Below are positions 16,542 through 25,739 of a stretch of DNA of 64,000 nucleotides, piece after piece. Origin of the DNA: Marinicauda pacifica (GTDB taxonomy: Bacteria; Pseudomonadota; Alphaproteobacteria; Caulobacterales; Maricaulaceae). Both the position numbers and the translations under genes were made by a program. Positions within the stretch are counted from its first letter, which is position 1; the number at the start of each line of letters is the position of its first letter. The DNA is taken from contig NZ_SRXV01000001.1 of the NCBI RefSeq assembly GCF_004793635.1, forward strand, positions 303,501-367,500, read 5' to 3'. The notes under the pieces were generated by a model. It saw only the letters and a list, made by a program, of their open reading frames with translations. It did not search any database and was not told the DNA's origin.

Positions 16542-16565
16542 GCTGGAACCGCTGGTCGGCGCTTT

Positions 16566-18098
16566 CTAGTCTTCGTCAGCCTGATCCCAGCCATAGGCGT
16601 AGGTGATGATGTGGAAGAGCGTGTTCTGTTCCATCACACCGCGCACAAGGTGCGCCTGGGGACCGGTCGCGTAGGCAATCACGTCTTCACCAGAATGAGT
16701 TTCTGACCCCATCGGCACGGCGCTCTCCTGACGGTAGTCAGGGTCCATCACTTCCGCGTCGGTCAGACTGCCCTCAGGTGGGCGCTGGTGCGGGCCGGTA
16801 TAGTAGCCGAGCGTGGTGTAGGGTCGGCCATCCTGAGCGGTTGCAGGCGGCGTAGGATCATCGCTGAGATCTGGCGCGTCAGGGTGCACCAGGCCGAGGA
16901 TCGGATTGCCGCGGCGCGGATAGCCTGCGATCGAGAAGACGTGTCCGTGATCGGCCGTGACGATGATCAGCGTTTCGGACAGGTCGACCATTTCGCTGGC
17001 GCGTTCGATCGCCTGAGCGAATTCCTGAGCGTCAGCAAGTGCGCGCGCGGCATTGCTGCCGTGATGAGCGTGATCGACGCGGCCAGCCTCCACCAGAAGA
17101 TAGAAGCCGTCTTCGTCGCCCTGCAGCCGGTTTACGGCCAGCTCGGTCAGTTCGGCGAGCGAGGCTTCGTCCTCGCCGCGATCGAGCTCGTAGGGTAGGT
17201 GGGAACTCGCCAGTAGACCCAGGAGCGGACGATCCGCCGGGCTGGCCAAGAGGTCGGCCCGGTTGTCGGCATAGGCGCCGCCGCGTTCGACCCATTCGGC
17301 AGTCAGGTCCCTGCCGTCGGCGCGCTGGCCTCCTGTACTGGAAGGCAGGAAGGCCGCACGCCCCCCGCCGATGGCCAGTTCAAGTCCGTTCCCATGGTCA
17401 AACTCGACAAGCTGGCGGGCGATGTCGCGGCATCCCGCCTCGACCGCGTCGGCGGGCAGAACCGCATCGACTTCCCAGTTGCGACTGGGCACGTGGGCAA
17501 AGGCCGTCGCTGGCGTGGCGTGAGTGAGGCGGGCGCTCGACACGATACCGGTGGAGAGGCCGCGTGCTTCTGCGAGTTCGAGAAGCGTGGCGGGAAGGTC
17601 CGCATCGCTTCGGCAGCTCTCCAGCGTTTGACGGGCGTAGACAGAAATAGCGCCGTTATGAGTTTTCACGCCGGTATGGATTGCGGACGCAGTGGCCGCG
17701 CTGTCGGGAACCTGCCCGTTTTCCGAATAGGTCTTGATCGTCGCCGTGTGGCCCCAGCGCTCGAACGGAAGATAGTTTTCCTCACCGCTCATGCCGCGCG
17801 ACTGTCCGTCATAGATCCGTGCTGCGGTGACTGTGCCGAGGCTCATACCATCGGCGATGAACACAATGACGTTGCGCGCCCGGCCGTTCGCGAGCGGCTG
17901 ATTGATCCGCTCAGCCAGCTCTTGCTGGCCAAGATTGCGCCATTGTGCCCCTGTCCCTGAATACGTGACGGCCTCGTAGGCCGCCACCGCATCGGGTCCG
18001 GCCGGTCCGTATGCCGCTGGCGGGGTTTGCGCCGTATTGCTTGCGCAGGCGCCAAGACTGAAAACGCTTGCGGCGAGTAGGAGAGAACGGATCGTCAT
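16566..18098 (-). CDS. alkaline phosphatase (PhoA-type), lipoprotein
   Basis: A 510-aa alkaline phosphatase that would release inorganic phosphate from organic monoesters outside the cytoplasm. A lipoprotein signal ends SLGACAS with Cys18, so it is probably anchored to a membrane. The metal site Asp is in VIVFIADGMSLGT, the nucleophile Ser in VPDSAATASAIHTGVKT, and later metal ligands are in EAGRVDHAHHGSN, TADHGHVFS and ETHSGEDV. The start at 18098 gives a proper signal peptide; an upstream in-frame ATG at 18188 would add 30 unlikely residues. TGTCATATTT in its promoter region matches one near pstC, suggesting PhoB control. Confidence 0.9.
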   Translation of the reverse strand: MTIRSLLLAASVFSLGACASNTAQTPPAAYGPAGPDAVAAYEAVTYSGTGAQWRNLGQQELAERINQPLANGRARNVIVFIADGMSLGTVTAARIYDGQSRGMSGEENYLPFERWGHTATIKTYSENGQVPDSAATASAIHTGVKTHNGAISVYARQTLESCRSDADLPATLLELAEARGLSTGIVSSARLTHATPATAFAHVPSRNWEVDAVLPADAVEAGCRDIARQLVEFDHGNGLELAIGGGRAAFLPSSTGGQRADGRDLTAEWVERGGAYADNRADLLASPADRPLLGLLASSHLPYELDRGEDEASLAELTELAVNRLQGDEDGFYLLVEAGRVDHAHHGSNAARALADAQEFAQAIERASEMVDLSETLIIVTADHGHVFSIAGYPRRGNPILGLVHPDAPDLSDDPTPPATAQDGRPYTTLGYYTGPHQRPPEGSLTDAEVMDPDYRQESAVPMGSETHSGEDVIAYATGPQAHLVRGVMEQNTLFHIITYAYGWDQADED

Positions 18099-18146
18099 GA
18101 TAGGCCCCCGGTTCTGGTCATTGCACGAGTACCGGCCATAAGCCAA

Positions 18147-18156
18147 AAATATGACA
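18147..18156 (-). promoter_or_regulatory. candidate Pho-box half-site upstream of alkaline phosphatase
   Basis: On the minus strand TGTCATATTT lies about 50 bp before the alkaline phosphatase ATG. It is identical over ten bases to a site at 30114 upstream of pstC and fits the TGTCAT core of PhoB boxes. A second core 11 bp away is weak, so this is a partial match. Confidence 0.4.
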
Positions 18157-18239
18157 TTTGCACAATGTCGCTCCTGCGCTCCGTACATCTTTGCTCACGC
18201 CGCGCGGATCATTTGCCGAGTAGAGATCGTTAGGCGAAC

Positions 18240-19133
18240 ATGAAAAAATCATTGGCGTTGCTGATTAATCCGGGAGCCGGGTCCGTTCCGGCCCGGATCG
18301 AGGATTCCTTTATCGATTCACTTACGCAGGCGGCGAGCTGGGCCGACGTCGAAATCCAGCTTCTCGACACCGATTTTGAGCAAACCATCCGCGACGTATG
18401 CGAGCAGAAGCGCGACATTATCGCGGTCGCTGGCGGGGACGGGACCGCGCGCTCCGTTTGCGAAATCGTGGCAGAACGCGAAATCGACTGTCAGATCATG
18501 CCCTTGCCTCTGGGCACTGCGAACATTCTACCCAAGCGCCTGTACGGCGATCGGGACTGGAGAACGGTGCTGGAAGAAGCGCCAAGCTATCATGAGGTGA
18601 AGCTGCATGCTGGCGGGCTCGACGGTAAGCTCTTCTTCGTCGCTGCCTCGGTCGGCTTTCTCACCCGCTTTGCCGAAGCCCGCGAGGCGGTGCGCGACGA
18701 CGGACTCTTCGGGGGGCTTGGCGGCATCTGGCGCCACGCAAGCGAAGGGGTCGAGGCCATGCTTTCCACTCGGCTGAGCCTCTACGCCGACGGCGCCGAA
18801 CGCCGGTTTGCGAAGGTGCGGGCGGTGATGCTGGCCCCGGGTGGGATTGATGTCGTGCTGGAGACTGGCGCGGCGGAAGCGGGGCGTCCCAAGCTGGAAA
18901 TCGTCACCGCCGATCCCCGGCATATGAGCGAGGTCGCCAGCCTCGGGATGAGCACACTCATGCAACAATGGCGTGACCATCCTCGAATCCGGTCAGGGTG
19001 GGTGGAAAGCCTGAAAGTCGACGGACGTGACACGTTGGACGTTATGCTCGACGGTGAGCCCATGCATTTGAAAGCGCCGATCGAGTTCAAGATCAAATCA
19101 GAAGCTGTGCGGTTCCTGGCCGCGAACGGATGA
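18240..19133 (+). CDS. diacylglycerol kinase / LCB5-family lipid kinase
   Basis: A 297-aa protein with the diacylglycerol-kinase catalytic domain. The phosphate loop is ALLINPGAGSVPARI; the conserved nucleotide site VAGGDGTARSVCEIV is followed by LPLGTANILPKRL. The C-terminal beta-rich lid domain is complete. The family phosphorylates diacylglycerol, sphingoid bases or related lipid alcohols at the inner membrane; which one here is not visible. Its stop overlaps the metallophosphoesterase start by 4 bp, making a coupled kinase/phosphoesterase pair. Normal length for the bacterial YegS/BmrU group. Confidence 0.85.
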   Translation: MKKSLALLINPGAGSVPARIEDSFIDSLTQAASWADVEIQLLDTDFEQTIRDVCEQKRDIIAVAGGDGTARSVCEIVAEREIDCQIMPLPLGTANILPKRLYGDRDWRTVLEEAPSYHEVKLHAGGLDGKLFFVAASVGFLTRFAEAREAVRDDGLFGGLGGIWRHASEGVEAMLSTRLSLYADGAERRFAKVRAVMLAPGGIDVVLETGAAEAGRPKLEIVTADPRHMSEVASLGMSTLMQQWRDHPRIRSGWVESLKVDGRDTLDVMLDGEPMHLKAPIEFKIKSEAVRFLAANG

Positions 19134-19963
19134 TGACTAAAATCCTGCATATCGCCGACCTGCATTTCGGCCGCGAGGACGAACGCCTCGTGGAGGCGCT
19201 CGCGGAAATGGAAAAGACCCTGGCACCGGATGTCGTGGTGGCGTCCGGTGACCTGACTACGTTCGGAAAACGCAGCGAATTCGCGGCCGCACGCAAGTTA
19301 TTCGAACGGTTCAGGGCCCCGGTCGTGGCTTCGCCGGGCAATCATGATGTGCCTTATGCCAACATCTTTTCGCGGCTGCTCTCGCCCTGGCGCCGTTTTC
19401 GCCGCCGGATGGGCGACACGATCGAGCCGCGCTTTGCCGACGATAAAGTGGCCATCGAGAGTTTCGAGACGAGCCGGGGTGCGCAGTGGCGGCTGGACTG
19501 GTCATTGGGTCGGGCAAGGCCCGACCAGGCCCGTGAAATCGCCGGCAGGCTGCAGCACAATGCCCCGAATGGCCAGTTGAGGGTCGTAACGTGTCACCAC
19601 CCCTTGGTCGCACCGGAGGGCATGACCGGGCGGGCCAAGACAAAGTTCGGGGGCGCGGCGGCTGACGTCTTCATTCGCGGAGGCGCCCACCTGGTTCTGA
19701 CCGGTCACATGCACCAGGTGTTCGCCCTGGCCGAGAGCCATGAGGATCATGTGTGCTGGTTTGTCAGCGCGTCGACCGCGTTCTCGATACGCACACGCGA
19801 CGAACCCGCCGGGTTCAATCTGCTGACGGTTGAGGACGATCACTTCGTGATGGATGTCTACGTCGCCACTACCGAGGGCGACTTCATGCACTCCGAGACG
19901 CGTCATCTCAACCGCAAGGAGTCCGAGATATTCCCGGAGCACCCCGGGAAGCCGGGGATCTAG
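19130..19963 (+). CDS. metallophosphoesterase (calcineurin-like)
   Basis: A 277-aa dinuclear-metal phosphoesterase. Canonical ligand motifs are seen in order: D-x-H in HIADLHFG, GD-x-x in VVASGDLTTFGKRSEF, GNHD in ASPGNHDVPY, then VTCHHPLVAP and GHMH in VLTGHMHQVFA. The architecture resembles the cyclic-AMP/YfcE/LpxH-like group, but a substrate cannot be assigned. It overlaps the lipid-kinase gene, which suggests a lipid phosphate or a lipid-linked nucleotide as substrate; this is inference. The stop lies 4 bp from the convergent entericidin-like gene. Confidence 0.85.
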   Translation: MMTKILHIADLHFGREDERLVEALAEMEKTLAPDVVVASGDLTTFGKRSEFAAARKLFERFRAPVVASPGNHDVPYANIFSRLLSPWRRFRRRMGDTIEPRFADDKVAIESFETSRGAQWRLDWSLGRARPDQAREIAGRLQHNAPNGQLRVVTCHHPLVAPEGMTGRAKTKFGGAAADVFIRGGAHLVLTGHMHQVFALAESHEDHVCWFVSASTAFSIRTRDEPAGFNLLTVEDDHFVMDVYVATTEGDFMHSETRHLNRKESEIFPEHPGKPGI

Positions 19964-20088
19964 TCGACCGCGCTTTCGAGCGCCTCCCCGGCGTTCTGGA
20001 TGTCCCGCCCTGCGCCCTGGATGGTCTGGCAGGCGGTTAGCGTCACCGCAATAAGAAAGATGGACGCGATTGTGGCCCAGGCTTTCAT
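19960..20088 (-). CDS. entericidin-like small lipoprotein
   Basis: A 42-aa protein starting MKAWATIASIFLIAVTLTAC, a short signal with lipobox cysteine at residue 20, followed by QTIQGAGRDIQNAGEALESA. The Q-G-x-G-x-D-x-x-x-x-G pattern is the entericidin A/B family signature (small membrane lipoproteins tied to stress in Enterobacteria, widespread in Alphaproteobacteria). The ATG at 20088 has GGGAAACAAG upstream. It ends convergently with the metallophosphoesterase, overlapping by 4 bp. Exact role unknown. Confidence 0.82.
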   Translation of the reverse strand: MKAWATIASIFLIAVTLTACQTIQGAGRDIQNAGEALESAVD

Positions 20089-20158
20089 GATCTTGTTTCC
20101 CTCTAACGAATAAGCGCTTCCGGACTTTAAGGTCGGCGCGGAGAGACCGCCACAAAGA

Positions 20159-20190
20159 AAAAGCCCGCCGCGCAGTCGCGGCGGGCTTTT
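20159..20190 (-). terminator. rho-independent terminator of the M13 peptidase gene
   Basis: Arms AAAAGCCCGCCGCG (20159-20172) and CGCGGCGGGCTTTT (20177-20190) with a CAGT loop lie 26 bp past the peptidase stop. The hairpin has A/T runs on both sides. Confidence 0.85.
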
Positions 20191-20215
20191 CGCTGTGATC
20201 AGCTCGAGCTGGAAA

Positions 20216-22249
20216 CTACCAGATCGAGACACGCTCTTCAGGCGGGAGGTAGAGCTCGTCGCCTTCTTCCACATCGAACGCCGCGTACCAGGCATCGATA
20301 TTCCGCACGATGCCGTTGGTCCGGTATTCCGAGGGCGAGTGGGGGTCGGTCACCAGACGCTGACGCAGATTGTCGTCGCGGTAGAGACGGCGCCACACCT
20401 GGGCCCAGGCGAGGAAGAAGCGCTGGTCGCCGGTAAAGCCGTTGATGACAGGCGCCTCACCATTTTCGTAGTTGGCTTCGGCAAAGTCGCGCCATGCCGA
20501 GTAGGCCATCTCCATCCCGCCGAGATCGCCGATATTCTCACCCATCGTGAGGTTCGGGTTCACGCATTGGTCCTCGATCGGGCAATACTGGGCGTATTGC
20601 GCACCGAAAGCATCGGCACGTTCCTCGAACCGGGCGTTGGTTTCCTCGGTCCACCAGTCGCGGATGCGCCCCTGGTGATCGAAGCGGCGGCCCTGGTCGT
20701 CAAAGCCGTGACCGATCTCGTGACCGATGACGGCGCCGATACCGCCATAGTTGATCGCTGGGTCGGCAGCGGGATCGAAGAAGGGTGGCTGCAGGATTCC
20801 GGCCGGGAAGGTGATCTGGTTCAGCAGCGGATTGTAGCTGGCGTTCACGATCTGCGGCGGCCAGCCCCACTCACGACGGTCCACCGGTCCCGCGAGGTCC
20901 TCGACCTGATCCTGCCACTGGAACTCGGCCAAGCGCATCCGATTGCCGAAATAGTCGCTCGCATCGACTTCAAGGCCGGAGAAGTCATCCCAGATTTCAG
21001 GATAGCCAATACGCGGCTCAAAGGTCGACAGCTTGAGCAGAGCTTGCTCGCGAGTTTCCTCGTCCATCCAGGCGAGGTCTTCCAGCCGGACCCGGAAAGC
21101 GCTGGTGAGATTGCCGACGAGGCCTTCCATCTGTTCTTTTGAACTCGGCGGGAAGTGCCGGTCGACATAAATTTGACCGATCGCATGGCCGAGCTGGTTG
21201 CCGATCAGCTCCACGCCGCGTTCGTCCCGGGGGCGGGGCTCTTCGATACCGTTCAGCGTGGTGGAAAAGAACGCGAAGTTCGCGGCATCGAAATCCTCGC
21301 CCAGCCATGCGGCCCGGTCAGAGATGAAGTGGAAAGTCATCCAGTCCTTGATCAGCGCGATGTCGGTGTTCGCGACGATCTCAGCCGACTCGCTGATAGC
21401 GGATGGCGTCGTGACCATATAGCTGTCCACACCGCCCAGGCCGAGCTGGTCGAGGCCGTCAACCAGATCCAGGTTAGGCGCCAGGGCCGCGACCTCGTCC
21501 GGCGTCATCACATTGTAGATGGCCTGAATGTCGCGTTGGCGTTCCTGGCTCCAGTGGACTTCGGCGAGAGCGGTCTCGAATTCCAGGATGGCGGCGGCCT
21601 TTTCGTCACCGCCTTCAATGCCGGCGAGTTCGAAGATTCGCGCGATATAGTCGACATACGCCTGACGGAATTCGGCGAAGCGTTCCTCTTCGTTTAAATA
21701 GTAGTCGCGGTCCGGCATGCCGAGACCGGCTTGAGACATCGCAACCGTGTAACGGCTGGTGTCGGCGGGATCGGGCAGCACGCCAGCAGCCCACGGGGCC
21801 GCATAGTGCACGGTCGCGAACATTGCGGCCGCGTCTTCGTGGGTCTCGATTTGCGCGATGCGGTCCAGATACGGACGCGCCGGCTCCAGCCCGCGTGCAT
21901 TGATGGCATCGGCATCCATCCAGCTCTCGAACAGGTCGCCGACCATCTGGGAATTCGTACCGTCTTCCGCGTCTTCGGCAGCCGCTTCCCGCACGATCAC
22001 CTGGACATCTTCATCGGCTTCAATCGAGAGCACTGTGAACATGCCGTAGTTCGACCGGTCGGAGGGGATCTCCGTGGCGTCTAACCAGGTGCCGTTGGCG
22101 TACTCGTAAAAGTCGTCTCCGGGATCGATTTCGGTATTCATGCCTTCGACATCGAAACCGAACGTGCCATAGCGCGGCTCACCCTCTTGGGCCAGCGCGG
22201 CGCCGGTGGCGAGCGTAAGCATCGTCGTTGAAAGAAGCAGGGTTCTCAT
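20216..22249 (-). CDS. M13-family zinc metalloendopeptidase (neprilysin/PepO-like)
   Basis: A 677-aa secreted M13 peptidase. A signal peptide (MRTLLLSTTMLTLATGAALAQ) is followed by the M13 N-terminal domain with PGDDFYEYANGTWL. The zinc motif HEIGH is at residues 510-514 in AVIGHEIGHGFDDQGRRFD, the third ligand Glu is in GENIGDLGGMEMAY, and the chain ends with the family's typical tryptophan (ERVSIW). It would cut small peptides in the periplasm. The ATG at 22249 has GGGGAGAAG upstream. It appears monocistronic with its own terminator. Confidence 0.92.
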   Translation of the reverse strand: MRTLLLSTTMLTLATGAALAQEGEPRYGTFGFDVEGMNTEIDPGDDFYEYANGTWLDATEIPSDRSNYGMFTVLSIEADEDVQVIVREAAAEDAEDGTNSQMVGDLFESWMDADAINARGLEPARPYLDRIAQIETHEDAAAMFATVHYAAPWAAGVLPDPADTSRYTVAMSQAGLGMPDRDYYLNEEERFAEFRQAYVDYIARIFELAGIEGGDEKAAAILEFETALAEVHWSQERQRDIQAIYNVMTPDEVAALAPNLDLVDGLDQLGLGGVDSYMVTTPSAISESAEIVANTDIALIKDWMTFHFISDRAAWLGEDFDAANFAFFSTTLNGIEEPRPRDERGVELIGNQLGHAIGQIYVDRHFPPSSKEQMEGLVGNLTSAFRVRLEDLAWMDEETREQALLKLSTFEPRIGYPEIWDDFSGLEVDASDYFGNRMRLAEFQWQDQVEDLAGPVDRREWGWPPQIVNASYNPLLNQITFPAGILQPPFFDPAADPAINYGGIGAVIGHEIGHGFDDQGRRFDHQGRIRDWWTEETNARFEERADAFGAQYAQYCPIEDQCVNPNLTMGENIGDLGGMEMAYSAWRDFAEANYENGEAPVINGFTGDQRFFLAWAQVWRRLYRDDNLRQRLVTDPHSPSEYRTNGIVRNIDAWYAAFDVEEGDELYLPPEERVSIW

Positions 22250-22333
22250 TGCGGGTCTTCTCCCCAGGTTAAGCGCTTCGTCTGTACGAAGTCGCAATCT
22301 TGTCCGGATCCGGTGTGCCGCCAGCATCTTCCC

Positions 22334-22361
22334 GAGTATCCGGAAGCGGTAACCGATACTC
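22334..22361. promoter_or_regulatory. inverted repeat upstream of the M13 peptidase gene
   Basis: GAGTATC (22334-22340) and GATACTC (22355-22361) form perfect arms 85-112 bp upstream of the peptidase ATG, with partial extension inwards (CGG/ACC). It could be an operator for the peptidase promoter. No regulator is encoded next to it. Confidence 0.3.
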
Positions 22362-22428
22362 TAGCCCAGAACACCGCGCGTGCATCCTCCGGCATGCGCA
22401 AGACGTCGTCTCAGGGCAGAGGTCGATA

Positions 22429-22473
22429 AAAAAGACCGGGTACGAAAAGGGTCACCCTTTCGCGCCCGGTCTT
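22429..22473 (-). terminator. nested-hairpin terminator of the RND efflux operon
   Basis: Outer arms AAGACCGGG (22432-22440) and CCCGGTCTT (22465-22473) enclose an inner hairpin AAAGGG-TCA-CCCTTT. On the minus strand the structure is followed by TTTTTTATC, as expected for an intrinsic terminator of the efflux operon whose last stop is at 22479. Confidence 0.82.
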
Positions 22474-22478
22474 GCGGT

Positions 22479-25400
22479 TCATTCGGCGGGCTGACCTGCA
22501 GCGTGGCCGACGTCGACTTCCTCCTCGTGCGTGGAGACATGGCCGCTATAGCTCGACCCGATGCCGGGCTGCTTGTGACCTGTCCACAATCCGACCAGGG
22601 CCCGCCGGATGTCCACGCCGACGGCATAGAGAGCGGGCACCAACAGTAGCGTCAGGAAAAGTGCGAAGATCACCGCAAATCCAAGCGCAATGACCATCGG
22701 TTTGAGGAACTGGGCGGCGGTCGACCGTTCTGCAATCATGGGCAGGATGCCGATGAACGTAGTGACGGTGGTCAGGAGGATGGGACGAAAACGCTGAACC
22801 GCGCCGTCCACCAGAGCCTGGAACGCGCCCACTCCGCGATCGCGTAGCCGGTTCACGAAGTCCACAAGAACCAGGTTGTCGTTGATCACGATCCCCGCTG
22901 CGGCGCCGATGCCGAAGCTGGAGAATAGCGCGAACGGGACGCCGAGGATCAGGTGGCCGAACACGGCACCGGCGAAGGCGAACGGAATGGCGGTCATGAT
23001 CAGGAGAGGCTGCCAGTAGGAGCCGAAAGCGACCGCCAACAGAACGTACATCAGCGCGATCATGATGAATTGCAGGGTCATTATCTGTTGCAGGAATTCC
23101 TGCTCGCCCTGGGCCTCGCCGATGGCCCCGACCGACACCCCTGGATGGCGCTCGCGCCACTCGGGGAAGAAGTTCTCGTTCAGGTCCTCGCGAATGTCGC
23201 GCGCGGCATCGGGATCGGTCAGCTCTGCGCTAACCGTTACCGTCCGCTGACGGTCGCGGCGACGAATCCGGCTGATGCCGGGAGCGAACTCGGCTTCGGC
23301 GACCGCCATGAGTGGCACTTCGCGCCCGTCGGCGGTGCGTATCCGCAGGTTGTTGATCGCATCCAGGCTGTGACGCAGCTCGCGCGGATAGCGGACCATG
23401 ACCCGAACATCTTCACCTTCGCGCGGGAGACGTTGAGCTTCCTGACCGTAGAAGGCCTGGCGGACCTGGCTTGTCACGTCGGCGAGGGTCAGGCCCAGGG
23501 TTTGCGCGTCCGGCTTCAATGACAGACGCAGTTCGTCGGCCGAGGTCTGCAGATTGTCTACGATGTCATAGGCCGTATCGTAGGTGCGAAGATGGGCTTT
23601 CAGATCTGCTGCAGCCGTGCGCAGGACATCCAGATCTGGATGGTTGATCGCCAGTTCGATCGCCGGCCCCTGCTCGTTCAGCGTGGCCTCGAAGCGGATT
23701 TCTTCCGCGTCGGGAACAGGGCCGAGCGCCTCGCGCAGGCGTTGAGCCACCTCGGTGGTGGGCAGGTTGCCCGGCCGGTCCTCCGGCGGCGCGATATTGA
23801 TCCAGGCACGCACTTCACCATCGGTGGCCAGCGTGGAGCGGCTCATGATCATGTCGCGCTCGTCTGGAAACTGCTGGCGATAATAGGCTTGGACTTCTTC
23901 TTCCGCCTCGTCCAGGCGAGCCCGGATGTCGTCGGTTCGCGACCAGGGAGTGCCCTCGGACAGCGTGATGTTCACACGGATGAGATCACTTTCGATCTCG
24001 GGCATGAAACGCGCCGGAACCCGCCCTGTCGCCATCAACACGATGGACAGCGCGAATACGCCCACGAAGACCGTAATGGTGGCATAGCGCTGACGGATCG
24101 CCAGGGTGAGCACGCGAGCATAAATGTTACGCGCAAACCAGGTCAGGCTGTCGGCAATCGCGGCCTGGACCTTCAAGAGCGGGGCCAAGGCGCCGGTCTG
24201 CTTCTGCGGACCGATATGAGCCAGGTGGGCCGGCAGGATCAGAAGAGACTCGATCAAAGAGAAGGCCAGTGCAGCGATGATCACCAGCGAGATCTGGCGG
24301 GTGAACTGGACTTCAGGCCCGGACAGCAGCATCCAGGGCGCGAATGCCATCATCGTCGTGATCACAGCAAATACGACCGGCTTTGCAACCATCTGCACGC
24401 CAAGGATCGCGGCCGTCAGGCCGCTCTCACCGCGTTCGACCCGGTTGTGAATATTCTCGCCCACGATGATCGCGTCATCCACGACCACGCCGATCACGAT
24501 CAGGAAGGCAAAGAGCGAGAGGAAGTTCAGGGTGATGCCGAGCATCGGCAGCACCATGAGTGCGCCGGCAAAGGCAACTGCGATGCCCACCGTTACCCAG
24601 AAGGCCACAATCGGCCGCAGGAATAGGATCAGAATGACCAGCACCAGCCCAAGGCCCAGCAGGGCGGAGTTGCCGATTACCAGGAGCTGGGAGTTGAACT
24701 GGTCTGCGCCGTCCCACCATTCAGAGAGCTGCACGGTGTCCGGCAGCTCCTGGTTCTTGCGTTCCATATAGGCTTCAAGGCCCTCGGAGACGGTGATGAC
24801 ATCAGCGTTACCGGTCGAACGAACGGCGATAATCACCATTTGCTGACCGTTGAATGTTGCATTCAGGTTGGCATCCGCGAGCCCGTCGGAGACCTGAGCC
24901 ACGTCACCGACGCGGATGATGCTACCATCGGCGGTCTGGCGCACAACGATGTCTTCGAACTCTTCAGCTGTGTCCGCGAGCTGGCGGGCTGTGATGCGGA
25001 CGTCACCCAGGTCGGTGCGCACCGATCCAGCCGAGACGTTCATAGACGAGTTGGAAATGGCCTGCGCCACGTCGGAAAAGGTCAGGCCGTACCGGCGCAA
25101 GTTCTCTTCGGAGACCTCGATCGCGACCTCTTCGGGCAGGGTGCCCATGATATCGACCAGGGAAGCATCGGGCACCTGAATCGAGACCTCGTCTCGGATT
25201 TCGCGTGCGATGCGCTGCAATTCGCGGCGATCAATATCGCCGTGGACGGCAAAGCCGGCGATCTGGTCCTGATTGCGCCATTGCTGGACGATCGGTCGGT
25301 AGGCATCGCGCGGCAGGTTGTTGACGGTGTTTACGCGGCGCTCGATCTCGTCAACGAACCACGCGTCGTCAATGCTCGACTCGCCCTCTACCCAGATGCG

Positions 25401-25700
25401 CGCCGATCCCTCACTGGCGGTTGCGGTAAGCTCCTCGATCCCTTCGAGGTCGGCCAAGGCCTCCTCGATCCGCACAATGATCTGTTCCTCGACGTCCTGG
25501 GGCGAAGCGCCAGGCCAGGACATCGAAATGGTCGCACCCGGGAATTCGGCGCCGGGATTATTTTCGCGCTGCATCGAAAAGAAGCCGATAATGCCGCCCA
25601 CAAGAGCAATCACCATCAACAGATTGGCGGCCACCGAATTCCGGGCCCACCAGGCGAGCAACCCCTTCTGGGTGCTCGGATCTTGGGAATGTTCAACCAT
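22479..25700 (-). CDS. RND efflux transporter, inner-membrane permease (AcrB/MexB superfamily)
   Basis: A 1073-aa proton-driven RND pump subunit with two repeats, each with one N-terminal helix, a large periplasmic loop and five further helices. N-terminal AANLLMVIALVGGIIGFFS and SWPGASPQDVEEQI are typical of the family, and VVVDDAIIVGENIHNRVERG holds the helix-4 acidic residues for proton relay. The second repeat has GIVINDNLVLVDFVNRLRD. The sequence fits the general multidrug-type or uncharacterised HAE group rather than metal-specific CusA. It ends an operon with the adaptor and outer-membrane genes (40-bp gaps). Substrate unknown. Confidence 0.92.
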   Translation of the reverse strand: MVEHSQDPSTQKGLLAWWARNSVAANLLMVIALVGGIIGFFSMQRENNPGAEFPGATISMSWPGASPQDVEEQIIVRIEEALADLEGIEELTATASEGSARIWVEGESSIDDAWFVDEIERRVNTVNNLPRDAYRPIVQQWRNQDQIAGFAVHGDIDRRELQRIAREIRDEVSIQVPDASLVDIMGTLPEEVAIEVSEENLRRYGLTFSDVAQAISNSSMNVSAGSVRTDLGDVRITARQLADTAEEFEDIVVRQTADGSIIRVGDVAQVSDGLADANLNATFNGQQMVIIAVRSTGNADVITVSEGLEAYMERKNQELPDTVQLSEWWDGADQFNSQLLVIGNSALLGLGLVLVILILFLRPIVAFWVTVGIAVAFAGALMVLPMLGITLNFLSLFAFLIVIGVVVDDAIIVGENIHNRVERGESGLTAAILGVQMVAKPVVFAVITTMMAFAPWMLLSGPEVQFTRQISLVIIAALAFSLIESLLILPAHLAHIGPQKQTGALAPLLKVQAAIADSLTWFARNIYARVLTLAIRQRYATITVFVGVFALSIVLMATGRVPARFMPEIESDLIRVNITLSEGTPWSRTDDIRARLDEAEEEVQAYYRQQFPDERDMIMSRSTLATDGEVRAWINIAPPEDRPGNLPTTEVAQRLREALGPVPDAEEIRFEATLNEQGPAIELAINHPDLDVLRTAAADLKAHLRTYDTAYDIVDNLQTSADELRLSLKPDAQTLGLTLADVTSQVRQAFYGQEAQRLPREGEDVRVMVRYPRELRHSLDAINNLRIRTADGREVPLMAVAEAEFAPGISRIRRRDRQRTVTVSAELTDPDAARDIREDLNENFFPEWRERHPGVSVGAIGEAQGEQEFLQQIMTLQFIMIALMYVLLAVAFGSYWQPLLIMTAIPFAFAGAVFGHLILGVPFALFSSFGIGAAAGIVINDNLVLVDFVNRLRDRGVGAFQALVDGAVQRFRPILLTTVTTFIGILPMIAERSTAAQFLKPMVIALGFAVIFALFLTLLLVPALYAVGVDIRRALVGLWTGHKQPGIGSSYSGHVSTHEEEVDVGHAAGQPAE

Positions 25701-25739
25701 TTTTCTACTCCTTCGCCGGGTGCCGGGGCAAAGCGGGCA

